Virus record (IMG/VR): IMGVR_UViG_3300009370_001180
Span: 1-44,572 of that record
DNA length: 44,572 bases
Strand: one strand, 5' to 3'
From: a virus
The notes below the pieces were generated by a model. That model was not told the DNA's origin. It searched no databases and worked only from the letters and a program-made list of their open reading frames with translations. Below, piece by piece: positions 7,468 through 15,055 of the stretch; the first letter of the stretch is position 1; every line of letters starts with the position of its first letter. Position numbers and translations under genes: made by a program.

Positions 7468-8617
7468 ATTGGTCAAGTGCTTGTTTTACTTTAGTTAGTG
7501 AATCTCTATTTGCTTGATATAAAATTCCATAACCTCCCGCTCCCTGCCAACGTTCAATATTAACTGGCCTGTCGTCTATTAAAATATTTGGTGTACCAGA
7601 TGCTTTGTCTTTTGCATAACTTTCTTTACGTCCTGTTATTACAATTTCATCTGGTTGTTCAATGTTATTTTGTATCCATAATTTTTTGTATTTGGTAGAG
7701 TTTTCATTGTCACCTCTTAAAGGAGATGTGTTAATTGAAAAGTTTCCACCAGTAAACTCTTTAACCATTGATATTAATTCACCAGCACTATCAAATTTAG
7801 GAAGTGTTGCAAAAAAATCTGTGCCTGATATTCTATTAATAACTTCTTGTTTTAAATCTTTAGTTTTGTCTGAACTTAATTCTTTCCAGTGTTGTACGCC
7901 ATACATTTTTTCAACACCACCAAAGAAGTCAGCCAAAACGCCATCCATGTCAATATATACTATTGGTTTACCGTCCATATCTTCATTATACAACTTTTTG
8001 TTGTTTTCAGCAACCTGGACTCCAAGTGCGTCTTGTATTTTATCGTATAGTACTTTACCAGCATCACCGCCCATTACTATTTTAGAAAATTCATGTTCCT
8101 GACCTTTTAGTGCCAACTCTCTTGCCTTAGATGCTGAAACACCTGCTATGTCATCTGCGTCTGGATCTCTTTGTCCAGCACTGACTACTTGGACGTCATC
8201 AAATTTATAAGGAATGTTACCTTGCTTATCTGGATTGCCGTTATATTGATTTAAAAATTTTTGGAATTCCATTACACGATCATCACCAGCAACCATTATT
8301 ACTCTTGTTCTACCTTGTGCTTCTATTTTTTGTAATGCTTGAATAATTGTTTTTACATCTGCACTTCCAATTTGCAAATTAGGATCATTTACTTGACTTG
8401 TAATGTATGCTTGTTTCTCTTGAAACGTTAATGGATCTTTTTTATTGTTTTGTGTATGTGTTAAAAATAGATATCCTTTGCCATTGACTTGTCTAGCCAT
8501 TGACTGTACTTTTTCTATTAATTTTTGGTGTCCTATTGTGGGAGGATTGAATCGGCCAAATGCAAAGACGGCTGTGGACCTGTCATCCTCCTTAAGAAAC
8601 AATTCCCTTAGGTGCAT
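7445..8617 (-). CDS. NMN adenylyltransferase-like / HAD nucleotidase fusion with capsid-targeting tag
   Basis: A 390-residue two-domain protein. Residues 1-11 (MHLRELFLKED) resemble the T4 Alt leader (MELITELFDED), with L-K-E as cleavage-like site. Residues about 16-200 form a nucleotidyltransferase domain with GRFNPPTIGH (HxGH-type motif) and VSASKARELAL (the SxxxxR-type motif), like NMNAT/NadM. Residues about 215-385 form a HAD domain with YIDMDGVLADFF (DxDG motif), ITGRKESYAKDK and LIDDRP, like 5'(3')-deoxynucleotidases. It probably makes NAD+ or a related dinucleotide and cleaves a nucleotide phosphate. It overlaps the upstream tagged gene by 26 bases. Domain calls are strong; the substrates and the packaging are inferred. 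Confidence 0.8.
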   Translation of the reverse strand: MHLRELFLKEDDRSTAVFAFGRFNPPTIGHQKLIEKVQSMARQVNGKGYLFLTHTQNNKKDPLTFQEKQAYITSQVNDPNLQIGSADVKTIIQALQKIEAQGRTRVIMVAGDDRVMEFQKFLNQYNGNPDKQGNIPYKFDDVQVVSAGQRDPDADDIAGVSASKARELALKGQEHEFSKIVMGGDAGKVLYDKIQDALGVQVAENNKKLYNEDMDGKPIVYIDMDGVLADFFGGVEKMYGVQHWKELSSDKTKDLKQEVINRISGTDFFATLPKFDSAGELISMVKEFTGGNFSINTSPLRGDNENSTKYKKLWIQNNIEQPDEIVITGRKESYAKDKASGTPNILIDDRPVNIERWQGAGGYGILYQANRDSLTKVKQALDQYGKSDQS

Positions 8618-8948
8618 CGTATTCGCCTTGTTCTATATTTTCTTTTTCTCTATTTGCAATTATTTGAGCAACTTGCAGTCTAGTTTCTTTAGGAAACATA
8701 TCTTTAACATCTTGGTCAGGTGTGCCAAATTCTTGTACGTATTGTCTTGCGGCATCATCAACAAGATACATCCATAATTTAATTACTTTTTCGTGATCGT
8801 ATATGCCTCTTTTCATTTTTCTTTTAATATTTGTTATAATAGGCATAAAACGTCTACGATATAAATCTTCATCGTTCATAATAAACAAGTCTAACTCGTT
8901 TATTGCGTCTGAATCTTGTGCTTCTGTTATGAATTGATTTGCTCTCAT
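8592..8948 (-). CDS. Putative head-packaged protein with MRANQFITEA tag
   Basis: A 118-residue helical, charged protein. Its first ten residues, MRANQFITEA, are very close to the T4 internal-protein leader (QEFIAEA against NQFITEA), with I-T-E before A. The remainder has a helical YDHEKVIKLWMYLVDDAARQYVQEF segment and a KETRLQVAQIIANREKENIE tail, with no enzyme motif. It lies behind its own late box and is translationally coupled to the NMNAT-HAD fusion downstream. The two may therefore be co-packaged; this is inference. Confidence 0.72.
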   Translation of the reverse strand: MRANQFITEAQDSDAINELDLFIMNDEDLYRRRFMPIITNIKRKMKRGIYDHEKVIKLWMYLVDDAARQYVQEFGTPDQDVKDMFPKETRLQVAQIIANREKENIEQGEYDAPKGIVS

Positions 8949-8955
8949 ATAAGCA

Positions 8956-8963
8956 TATTTATT
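8956..8963 (-). promoter_or_regulatory. Late promoter AATAAATA, 7 nt before ATG at 8948
   Basis: Minus-strand AATAAATA with a 7-base gap to the start of the MRANQF gene and no Shine-Dalgarno sequence. Box and spacing match the kinase late promoter at 5291-5298. Confidence 0.65.
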
Positions 8964-9441
8964 AGTAAAGGTTTTCTAATAGCCACATATAAAAGGGTGA
9001 AGTAAATGAGAATGTCCAGGTACCGTTATGACCCATTTGGGTAACATTTTTAAGAGTTTCTGGTAGTTTGTTGCCTGCTTCTGCTTGTTGTGATGCCCAT
9101 GGTTCTGGATAGTTAGGTTTATATACACCTTCGTATATTAATGAACCAAGCTCAATTTCGTCAATTTCTATAGATTTTATATGTAATAGTTGATCTTTAA
9201 CAATTTTTCCATCTTCAACTATTGTTTGTTTTTTATCTTTACCTAATCTGTCTATGATAAAATTATATGATTTATTTTCTTCAAATTCGTGCTCAAATTC
9301 TATAATAGTTGGTTTATCGTTAGTACCTGTGATTTCTTCTTTGAAATGACTCTTCTCATTAATTTTTATATCAGCAATTGGTGGCTTATCCCACATTGTT
9401 GCGTATAGTTCTAATTTAAATTTTAATTTTTCAGTTGCCAT
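8962..9441 (-). CDS. Hypothetical protein, possible virion-associated beta protein
   Basis: A 159-residue, beta-rich, acidic protein without membrane segments. It contains IKSIEIDEIELGSLIYEGVY followed by KPNYPEPWASQ and ends TFSFTSPFYMWLLENLY. This pattern is familiar to me from marine T4-type phages as a conserved protein of unknown function. The fold could be a carbohydrate-binding-like beta sandwich. It overlaps the preceding 62-residue gene by 11 bases and carries no capsid tag. Confidence 0.65.
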   Translation of the reverse strand: MATEKLKFKLELYATMWDKPPIADIKINEKSHFKEEITGTNDKPTIIEFEHEFEENKSYNFIIDRLGKDKKQTIVEDGKIVKDQLLHIKSIEIDEIELGSLIYEGVYKPNYPEPWASQQAEAGNKLPETLKNVTQMGHNGTWTFSFTSPFYMWLLENLY

Positions 9442-9619
9442 ATGTAAACTCTAATCCTGCTGTATGCCCTATATACGGTTTATTTACGTCTAGTCGATGC
9501 ATCTCAATTGTTATTTGAGTACCCTCAATGGCTACTTTTAGATGTTTATCACTACGAAATAGTATGTCTGCAGTTTTAGTTTTGCCATTATTTGTACAAG
9601 TAATTTCAATTTTGTCCAT
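9431..9619 (-). CDS. 62-residue hypothetical protein
   Basis: A small, mostly beta-strand protein (MDKIEITCTNNGKTKTADILF). It has no recognised motif. It begins immediately after the S8 protease stop (TAATATG) and overlaps the next gene by 11 bases, so it is read from the same transcript as one or both. It may partner the 159-residue beta protein. Confidence 0.6.
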   Translation of the reverse strand: MDKIEITCTNNGKTKTADILFRSDKHLKVAIEGTQITIEMHRLDVNKPYIGHTAGLEFTYGN

Positions 9620-9620
9620 A

Positions 9621-12600
9621 TTACTTTTCTATTGGTATAAATTTGTCAGTTTCTAAATCGTAAACTAATCCGTGTTTTGTTGCGTTGTTTTCGTTGTTAT
9701 TGGAATATAGATTTGCTTTTAATACTTCTTCACCATTTTCATTTTTTTCATAACATTTTGGATTTTTCTTCCATAAAAAATTACAATTTGTGTTTAACTT
9801 TTTAACAAAGTTGAATGCTAGGTTAACACCGTCCTGTCCAGCAACACCTGATATATCTTTTCTGTATTCTGTTTTAAAATTAAAAGAAAAATCCATGTCA
9901 TTTTTTGGAGTGTGTTTATAAAAGAATCCAATGTCTTTCTCTATTGTGCTTGAACTCATCTCAGAATTAATATCTGTATAATTTACTGTTCCATCTAATG
10001 TTCTAGATTCAGGGACTGATAAATTCATTGTACCATTTGTAATATGACTTGGTGTTGATAATGTAAATCCCCAAGTGTTATTTTGATCTTTGTGTATTTT
10101 ATATGCTAGTTTCATTGATTCTGTTTCAATATTATCAAATCCTGTTATTAAACTATTGTCAATTGTATTAACATCTGTGTAACCTTTTGAATAATCAAAA
10201 CTTAATACATTGTTACCTAATTGATATTCAACACCTATTTGTCCAAAGTTTGTAATGTTATTATCACCAACTGCAAGAACACCATCTGAAGAGTTACCTA
10301 ACCAGTTGTCTTGTTCGTTCATTTGTCCTATTGATGTTTTTAATTTAAATTTATCACTTAACATAAAGTTTTTACCTACATTTAAAGAATAGTCTCCATT
10401 ACCACCATCACCTGTGTATAAGCCAAAGTTCATAAATCCTAGATCGTAATTTCCACCTTGTGTAAAATTACCGTACATAGATTGTATTGGAAGATATGTG
10501 TTCCCTTGCATTGTTGCATCAACGTCAGAAATTTTTCTCGTATCTTTAACTGTAAAACCAGATCCTAAATTAATATAATAATCCCTTTCATATTCGTCTA
10601 GTATCATTACTTTTAAATTTGCTAAATTACTTGGCAACGCAGTACCAGTTGAGAAATATGTTCCATATGTTCCTACTAATGGTCCATTTGTTCTACCTGT
10701 TGTAGGAATACCTACTGCACCTTGAGGTTTTGTTGCTTCGTCTAAATCTAATAATCCTTGTCCATGTACATTAACATCATAACCTGTTAAATTTTTATCT
10801 GCTGTCGATAATACAAGTTTAACTAAATTTTCACCTTTCATGTGTGGCCACATTTGATTTATTACACCAAATGCACCAGTAACGTGGGGTGCCGCCATAC
10901 TAGTACCAGACATATTCATATATCCATTACCCGATAAATGTGTAGGTGTTGAACTATAAATCATATCACCCGGTGCTAATATATAAAAGTCTGAAATTTT
11001 GTTTGTATCATTACAAGTATTGTTAGATGTATTAATATCTAAACATACATGGCCTGCTTTGTTACCTTGAACATTTGAGCCATCCCAGTTACCTACTATA
11101 ACCATTTTGCCACCTAACACAAGATTTCCATTTGCATCGGTTTCAACTGCCCATATACCAGGATCACCTGCGTGATTATGTCCGGTGTTACCTGCCGAGT
11201 TTACTAAAATAATATCATTGTCTGTTGCAATTTTCCAATATTTTCCTTGACCGTCACCAACGTTGACTGCCGCAGTAATTTCTGTTGCGTTGTATGTGCC
11301 ATCTGATAATTGAATTACTGTTGAACCATTATTCCATGTCCAATCATTTGAACCACTAGTAAATACTGTTGGAGAGTTAAAACTCATATTAACTGCAACA
11401 ATGTTTAAGTTTTCACCATTTGGATCTTTTAATTTTGCAAAATCGTGTAATGCCTGTTGAGCATAACTTTTTGAGATACCACCAAATCCATAATAGTCAA
11501 CATTAGCACCAACTAGATCTGCATCAAAAGCCACACCGTGATTTCCTGTGCCATCTTTTTTACCTGCTATAATACCTGCAACGTGTGTACCGTGAACCTG
11601 TGTATTACCTGAAGTAGATACCGTGTTGTCATATCTTGTATAATCATTGTAAAATTTATATTTGCCATTTAATTCTGGGTGATTAGTTTGTTGGTATGTA
11701 TCAATTACTCCTAATACTGCACCTTTACCTGTCCACCCTTTAGCATAAGCCTCCGCGGCATTTATTGTATTCAATCCGTGGTTTCTATTAAATTCAGTAG
11801 TTTTATGATCTGATACAACTGTAGACATATTTTCTGTTTTTGTTCCAAGTGTGTTATCTGTATCTGTGTATGCATTTGATATAACAACCTGTGCAATCTG
11901 TGTACCTGAATCAGCAGTTGTACTAACTGTGTTTGCAGTTGTTGAACTTACTTCTCTTTCTTCGGTTCTTGTAGAAGTATCAATAGTAGAAGCCACCCAG
12001 TCGCCAGTCACTACTGTTGCAGTACCATTTATAATTTCAGTTGTACCATCTTTGTATGTGTTTTGTATTTTAGGTGTAGTAGTTGTAATTGTTCTTGTAT
12101 TTTTCTTTGTAATATCTGTGTATGTTCTAACAAAATATACTCTTGTTGTTACAGGAGTTGTCACGGTAGTATCAACATATCTAACTGTCGTTCTTGTTGT
12201 AGTATTGTTTCCATTGTTAACGTCAGTTACTACATCTCTATTAGCAGTTGTAGTTGTTGTCGTGCCATTTGTAGTAGATGTTTGTTCGTCACCATCTGCA
12301 TAATTTGTTACAACATAGTTGTCGCTTGTTTCAGTAACCGTAGTTACTGTTGCTTCTAATGTTGTTGTACCTGTAACTGGATTGTCTCCTTCTCTAGTTT
12401 CAGTAACTTCTGTAATTGTTGGGTCTAAAGTTGTTGTAGAAACAGTCGGTGTTCCATATGTGCAGGCACTATCAACAGTTGAACCATTTAATAAAGTCGT
12501 TCTAACTATCGTACAAGGTGTTGTTGTAGTAGTTCGATAATTAGGTGTAGTAGTTGTAATTGTTCTTGTTTCTTGTCCACCCCCTTGATATACAGTTACC

Positions 12601-13244
12601 CATGAACTAGTAGATGATTGTACTTCACCTTGTGAATCAACAGTAGAAATTGTAGGTGTGCCAGCAATTGTTGCCGTACTTTTAATTTTTTTAGTTTCAG
12701 CATAACTTGTTGCAGTTGTATCTTTTTCTATATTAATAATTTCTTGTGCTTTAGCTTCTTTTACAACTAAATTATATTCTGTAATAGAAACTGCATTACC
12801 ATTTGATACTTTTTGTATAATAGGTTTAACATAATTTTTCATATAGAGAATGGCCGCATATGCTTCTTTGTATGAGTTAGAGTTATAAATTGTGTATTTG
12901 TCACCATCGCTTTGTTGTGCGATTAAATCTTCTGTTGCTGACCAAAGTGCTTCTGCTTGATTAAGTTGTCCTAATAATGTATTTGCGGTTGCAATATCTT
13001 CTGCATTAGGTCCTGTTAATACTGCCTGTATGGCAGAATAATCACCACCTGATATAGTTGATTGAAAACTTGATAATAAACTTGAATATGAACTTACAAT
13101 AGATTCAGAACCTGATAAATTGGATAAATCATCATTAATAAAATCGTTAACGGCACCCGGAGCACCACCACCTCCTCCACCACAAGCGGTTAATGATAAT
13201 CCTGCCAATCCAGCTAATATTGTATTTTTAAATTTAGATGTCAT
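9621..13244 (-). CDS. Subtilase (S8) lipoprotein with autotransporter-like C-terminus
   Basis: A 1207-residue protein. A lipoprotein signal peptide ends in the lipobox LTAC (Cys at about residue 20), followed by a Gly run. Residues about 190-460 are extremely Thr-rich, with repeated TTTTP and VTET stretches. A peptidase S8 domain follows with catalytic Asp515 (GVIDTYQQ), His551 (HGTHVAGI) and Ser782 (GTSMAAP), plus the oxyanion Asn in SAGN. The last about 320 residues show alternating strands typical of an autotransporter beta-barrel (LGFMNFGLYTG, FGQIGVEYQLG, LAFNFVKKL), with an unusual tail of about 60 residues after the last aromatic strand. It would be exported, lipidated and surface exposed. 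It is coupled (ATGA) to a 61-residue membrane protein behind an early promoter. It is probably host-derived. Confidence 0.88.
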   Translation of the reverse strand: MTSKFKNTILAGLAGLSLTACGGGGGGAPGAVNDFINDDLSNLSGSESIVSSYSSLLSSFQSTISGGDYSAIQAVLTGPNAEDIATANTLLGQLNQAEALWSATEDLIAQQSDGDKYTIYNSNSYKEAYAAILYMKNYVKPIIQKVSNGNAVSITEYNLVVKEAKAQEIINIEKDTTATSYAETKKIKSTATIAGTPTISTVDSQGEVQSSTSSWVTVYQGGGQETRTITTTTPNYRTTTTTPCTIVRTTLLNGSTVDSACTYGTPTVSTTTLDPTITEVTETREGDNPVTGTTTLEATVTTVTETSDNYVVTNYADGDEQTSTTNGTTTTTTANRDVVTDVNNGNNTTTRTTVRYVDTTVTTPVTTRVYFVRTYTDITKKNTRTITTTTPKIQNTYKDGTTEIINGTATVVTGDWVASTIDTSTRTEEREVSSTTANTVSTTADSGTQIAQVVISNAYTDTDNTLGTKTENMSTVVSDHKTTEFNRNHGLNTINAAEAYAKGWTGKGAVLGVIDTYQQTNHPELNGKYKFYNDYTRYDNTVSTSGNTQVHGTHVAGIIAGKKDGTGNHGVAFDADLVGANVDYYGFGGISKSYAQQALHDFAKLKDPNGENLNIVAVNMSFNSPTVFTSGSNDWTWNNGSTVIQLSDGTYNATEITAAVNVGDGQGKYWKIATDNDIILVNSAGNTGHNHAGDPGIWAVETDANGNLVLGGKMVIVGNWDGSNVQGNKAGHVCLDINTSNNTCNDTNKISDFYILAPGDMIYSSTPTHLSGNGYMNMSGTSMAAPHVTGAFGVINQMWPHMKGENLVKLVLSTADKNLTGYDVNVHGQGLLDLDEATKPQGAVGIPTTGRTNGPLVGTYGTYFSTGTALPSNLANLKVMILDEYERDYYINLGSGFTVKDTRKISDVDATMQGNTYLPIQSMYGNFTQGGNYDLGFMNFGLYTGDGGNGDYSLNVGKNFMLSDKFKLKTSIGQMNEQDNWLGNSSDGVLAVGDNNITNFGQIGVEYQLGNNVLSFDYSKGYTDVNTIDNSLITGFDNIETESMKLAYKIHKDQNNTWGFTLSTPSHITNGTMNLSVPESRTLDGTVNYTDINSEMSSSTIEKDIGFFYKHTPKNDMDFSFNFKTEYRKDISGVAGQDGVNLAFNFVKKLNTNCNFLWKKNPKCYEKNENGEEVLKANLYSNNNENNATKHGLVYDLETDKFIPIEK

Positions 13245-13426
13245 TTTAATATAGTACCCATTATAAATGCACCTAATAAAAATGCTATTGCTAATTGTGT
13301 TAATCTATAATATGCTTTTTGTACGGAATACCCATTTTGTCTTAGACAAATTACATGAGCATCTAATGATTCAGCTGTAACTGTAATATCTATTGTTTGT
13401 ATTTTTTCAATTTCTTTATCGTCCAT
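13241..13426 (-). CDS. Small tail-anchored membrane protein
   Basis: A 61-residue protein with a soluble N-terminal half (IDITVTAESLDAHVICLRQNGY) and a single C-terminal transmembrane helix (QLAIAFLLGAFIMGTIL). It is the first gene behind the sigma-70 promoter at 13434-13461, and its stop overlaps the start of the S8 lipoprotein gene (ATGA). It may assist export or control of the protease, but nothing in the sequence proves it. Confidence 0.65.
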   Translation of the reverse strand: MDDKEIEKIQTIDITVTAESLDAHVICLRQNGYSVQKAYYRLTQLAIAFLLGAFIMGTILK

Positions 13427-13433
13427 TAATACT

Positions 13434-13461
13434 AGTATAGCATATTAATGGTAAATGTCAA
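13434..13461 (-). promoter_or_regulatory. Sigma-70 early promoter for the S8 operon
   Basis: On the minus strand, TTGACA (13456-13461) and TATACT (13434-13439) are separated by 16 bases, with a TGC extended -10. The -10 ends 7 bases before ATG 13426, so the predicted transcript is nearly leaderless. Just upstream lies a GGTCT/AGACC inverted repeat near 13470-13484, a possible operator or weak stem. Confidence 0.8.
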
Positions 13462-13523
13462 CCAAAGTTGGTCTTATATAGACCTAGTAAATCAACGGTT
13501 TATTTTTGGTAATTGTGGATAAG

Positions 13524-14099
13524 TTAGTGATTTAATTGTGTAGAAGTTATTGTACCGGCTGTAACTGATGTTGCTTTTGCTCTAACCCAAACAAAATTGC
13601 CAGTAAAATTGGAACTAGATATTGTAGTGCTTTGATCTGTTGTAAATGTAGTGCCTGAAATATCAAACCAGTCATCTTCAGATGGTGTTGTTGCAAGTGA
13701 ACCCTGCATTTTAATTGCACCAGTTAATGTTGCAGAAACTTTGTGTGCCACAGTATGTACACCGTCTGGTTGTGAATAATATCCATCACCTTTAATTTTA
13801 TTAGAAACAAATCCAGTATGATCTAAAGTAGTTGTAGTAGAACCATCTGATGTTTCTGTTGTAACAATTTCTTCGACAATAAGTTCTGTGCTAGATGATA
13901 CAGTTTTTACAGTAAACGTTGAATTGTTGTTTGTAGTTCCTGATACTGTAATTAAATCACGTACCGCAAAATTGTTTAATGTAGTGCTTGTTGCTGAAAT
14001 TTTATATTCACTACCTGTAGCAGTAAAACTGATATCCGTACCTGTTACGTTTGCTTTATGTGACTTTGATGCTAATACTGTTGTGCTTGTCTGTGCCAT
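13524..14099 (-). CDS. Putative virion (tail or decoration) protein
   Basis: A 191-residue, Thr/Ser-rich beta protein without charged helices. It starts MAQTSTTVLASKSHKANVTG. The composition, the repeated short strands (FTVKTVSSSTELIVEEIV) and the C-terminal segment DDWFDISGTTFTT...FVWVRAKAT match phage tail-associated proteins. A late box is 7 bases upstream. The exact place in the virion is not known. Confidence 0.6.
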   Translation of the reverse strand: MAQTSTTVLASKSHKANVTGTDISFTATGSEYKISATSTTLNNFAVRDLITVSGTTNNNSTFTVKTVSSSTELIVEEIVTTETSDGSTTTTLDHTGFVSNKIKGDGYYSQPDGVHTVAHKVSATLTGAIKMQGSLATTPSEDDWFDISGTTFTTDQSTTISSSNFTGNFVWVRAKATSVTAGTITSTQLNH

Positions 14100-14106
14100 T
14101 TGTTGT

Positions 14107-14114
14107 TATTTATT
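14107..14114 (-). promoter_or_regulatory. Late promoter AATAAATA, 7 nt before ATG at 14099
   Basis: Minus-strand AATAAATA with a 7-base gap to the start of the 191-residue virion-like protein and no Shine-Dalgarno sequence. It overlaps the 3' end of the gene upstream. Confidence 0.6.
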
Positions 14115-14406
14115 TGTTTCTATGCTTCTTGAATCTTTCGGTTTTTGGACCTAATCCATATACTGCGGCCAATTCGTTTGGTTCTTGCCCATCAACAGTC
14201 AGTATATTAATGTATTTTATTTTGTGTGCTTTACCGTCAGCCTCACCACGTTCTTCACAAATACAATAATTATTTTTTGCAATTTTTACTCGTAAATATG
14301 CTTTCTTAAAAAACGGTGTTCCCCATAATTGTTTTTCAATAAAGGACTCTACAATAGAATCTTCCCCAAATATATTATTTTCTTTTAATTTTTTTATTGC
14401 TTTCAT
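14110..14406 (-). CDS. Hypothetical basic protein
   Basis: A 98-residue, basic protein (MKAIKKLKENNIFGEDSIVESF) with a strand-rich centre (AYLRVKIAKNNYCICEE) and a Lys/Arg-rich C-terminus (GLGPKTERFKKHRNK). It is the last gene of the dnaJ-def-clpA transcription unit and overlaps the preceding gene by 32 bases. No motif is recognised; nucleic-acid binding is possible from charge alone. Confidence 0.6.
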   Translation of the reverse strand: MKAIKKLKENNIFGEDSIVESFIEKQLWGTPFFKKAYLRVKIAKNNYCICEERGEADGKAHKIKYINILTVDGQEPNELAAVYGLGPKTERFKKHRNK

Positions 14407-15055
14407 TTTTTATTTTTACATATTTTATAACTTTATCTATTGCTTTTTGTGCTAACATATAGATTGGAGTTAACATTTTTTGCTCACTTACATAAAAATA
14501 CCCGTGATAACAATGTGGATATTTTCCTTCAAGATAGTCTAATACATATTTGTTAGTAACTAAACAGTTATCCACATTTCGTTCTAAGAAGTGCCATAGG
14601 TTTTGTCTTTCTTGTTTTGTAATATGTTGATGTACGTCTTTCTTTAAATGTATTTGATATTGATATTTGTCGTGTGGTAATCTTCGACACCCAATTGTAT
14701 TTTTACCTAATTTATTATATTTTGGATCAATGCTTTTTGCTCCATACCAAGAATCCCAAAATGTTTCAATTAATAATTGTGCCAGACTTTTATTAGAATA
14801 AAAAATTGCATACTTTTGTTGTAGCCTAAATTTCATTTTTGTTCTATGATCTAAAATAAATTGTGCTAATTTAATTACATCTGGTGATGTTTTATACCAT
14901 TTTGTATTAAGATACCTTACACTTTTATCTTTACCTTGAATCATCTCTAAAAGTTTTTGATCTGTTGTGGGATATAAAATACCTGCCCATGGCATTTTAA
15001 AGATATTTTTAAATTGGTACTTACCGTAATATAATTTATTATGATGGATTCTCAT
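14375..15055 (-). CDS. Hypothetical protein of early operon
   Basis: A 226-residue, very basic protein (MRIHHNKLYYGKYQFKNIFK start, NESNKKIKRK end) with many Tyr, His and Lys residues. It contains YQYQIHLKKDVHQHITKQE and the helical KLAQFILDHRTKMKFRLQQKY. It overlaps the clpA-like stop by 17 bases. The family is not recognised. Charge and position suggest an early nucleic-acid-associated protein, but this is not demonstrated. Confidence 0.65.
   Translation of the reverse strand: MRIHHNKLYYGKYQFKNIFKMPWAGILYPTTDQKLLEMIQGKDKSVRYLNTKWYKTSPDVIKLAQFILDHRTKMKFRLQQKYAIFYSNKSLAQLLIETFWDSWYGAKSIDPKYNKLGKNTIGCRRLPHDKYQYQIHLKKDVHQHITKQERQNLWHFLERNVDNCLVTNKYVLDYLEGKYPHCYHGYFYVSEQKMLTPIYMLAQKAIDKVIKYVKIKNESNKKIKRK

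Noticed and set aside
11851-12540. Long plus-strand open frames (for example 11851-12303) opposite the S8 Thr-rich region
   Set aside because: They are Val/Ser-rich mirror images of Thr codon repeats on the minus strand, with no initiation signals. The minus-strand gene has clear domains.
13470-13484. GGTCT/AGACC inverted repeat as an intrinsic terminator
   Set aside because: Only a 5-bp stem and no following T-run on the minus strand; more likely incidental or an operator element.
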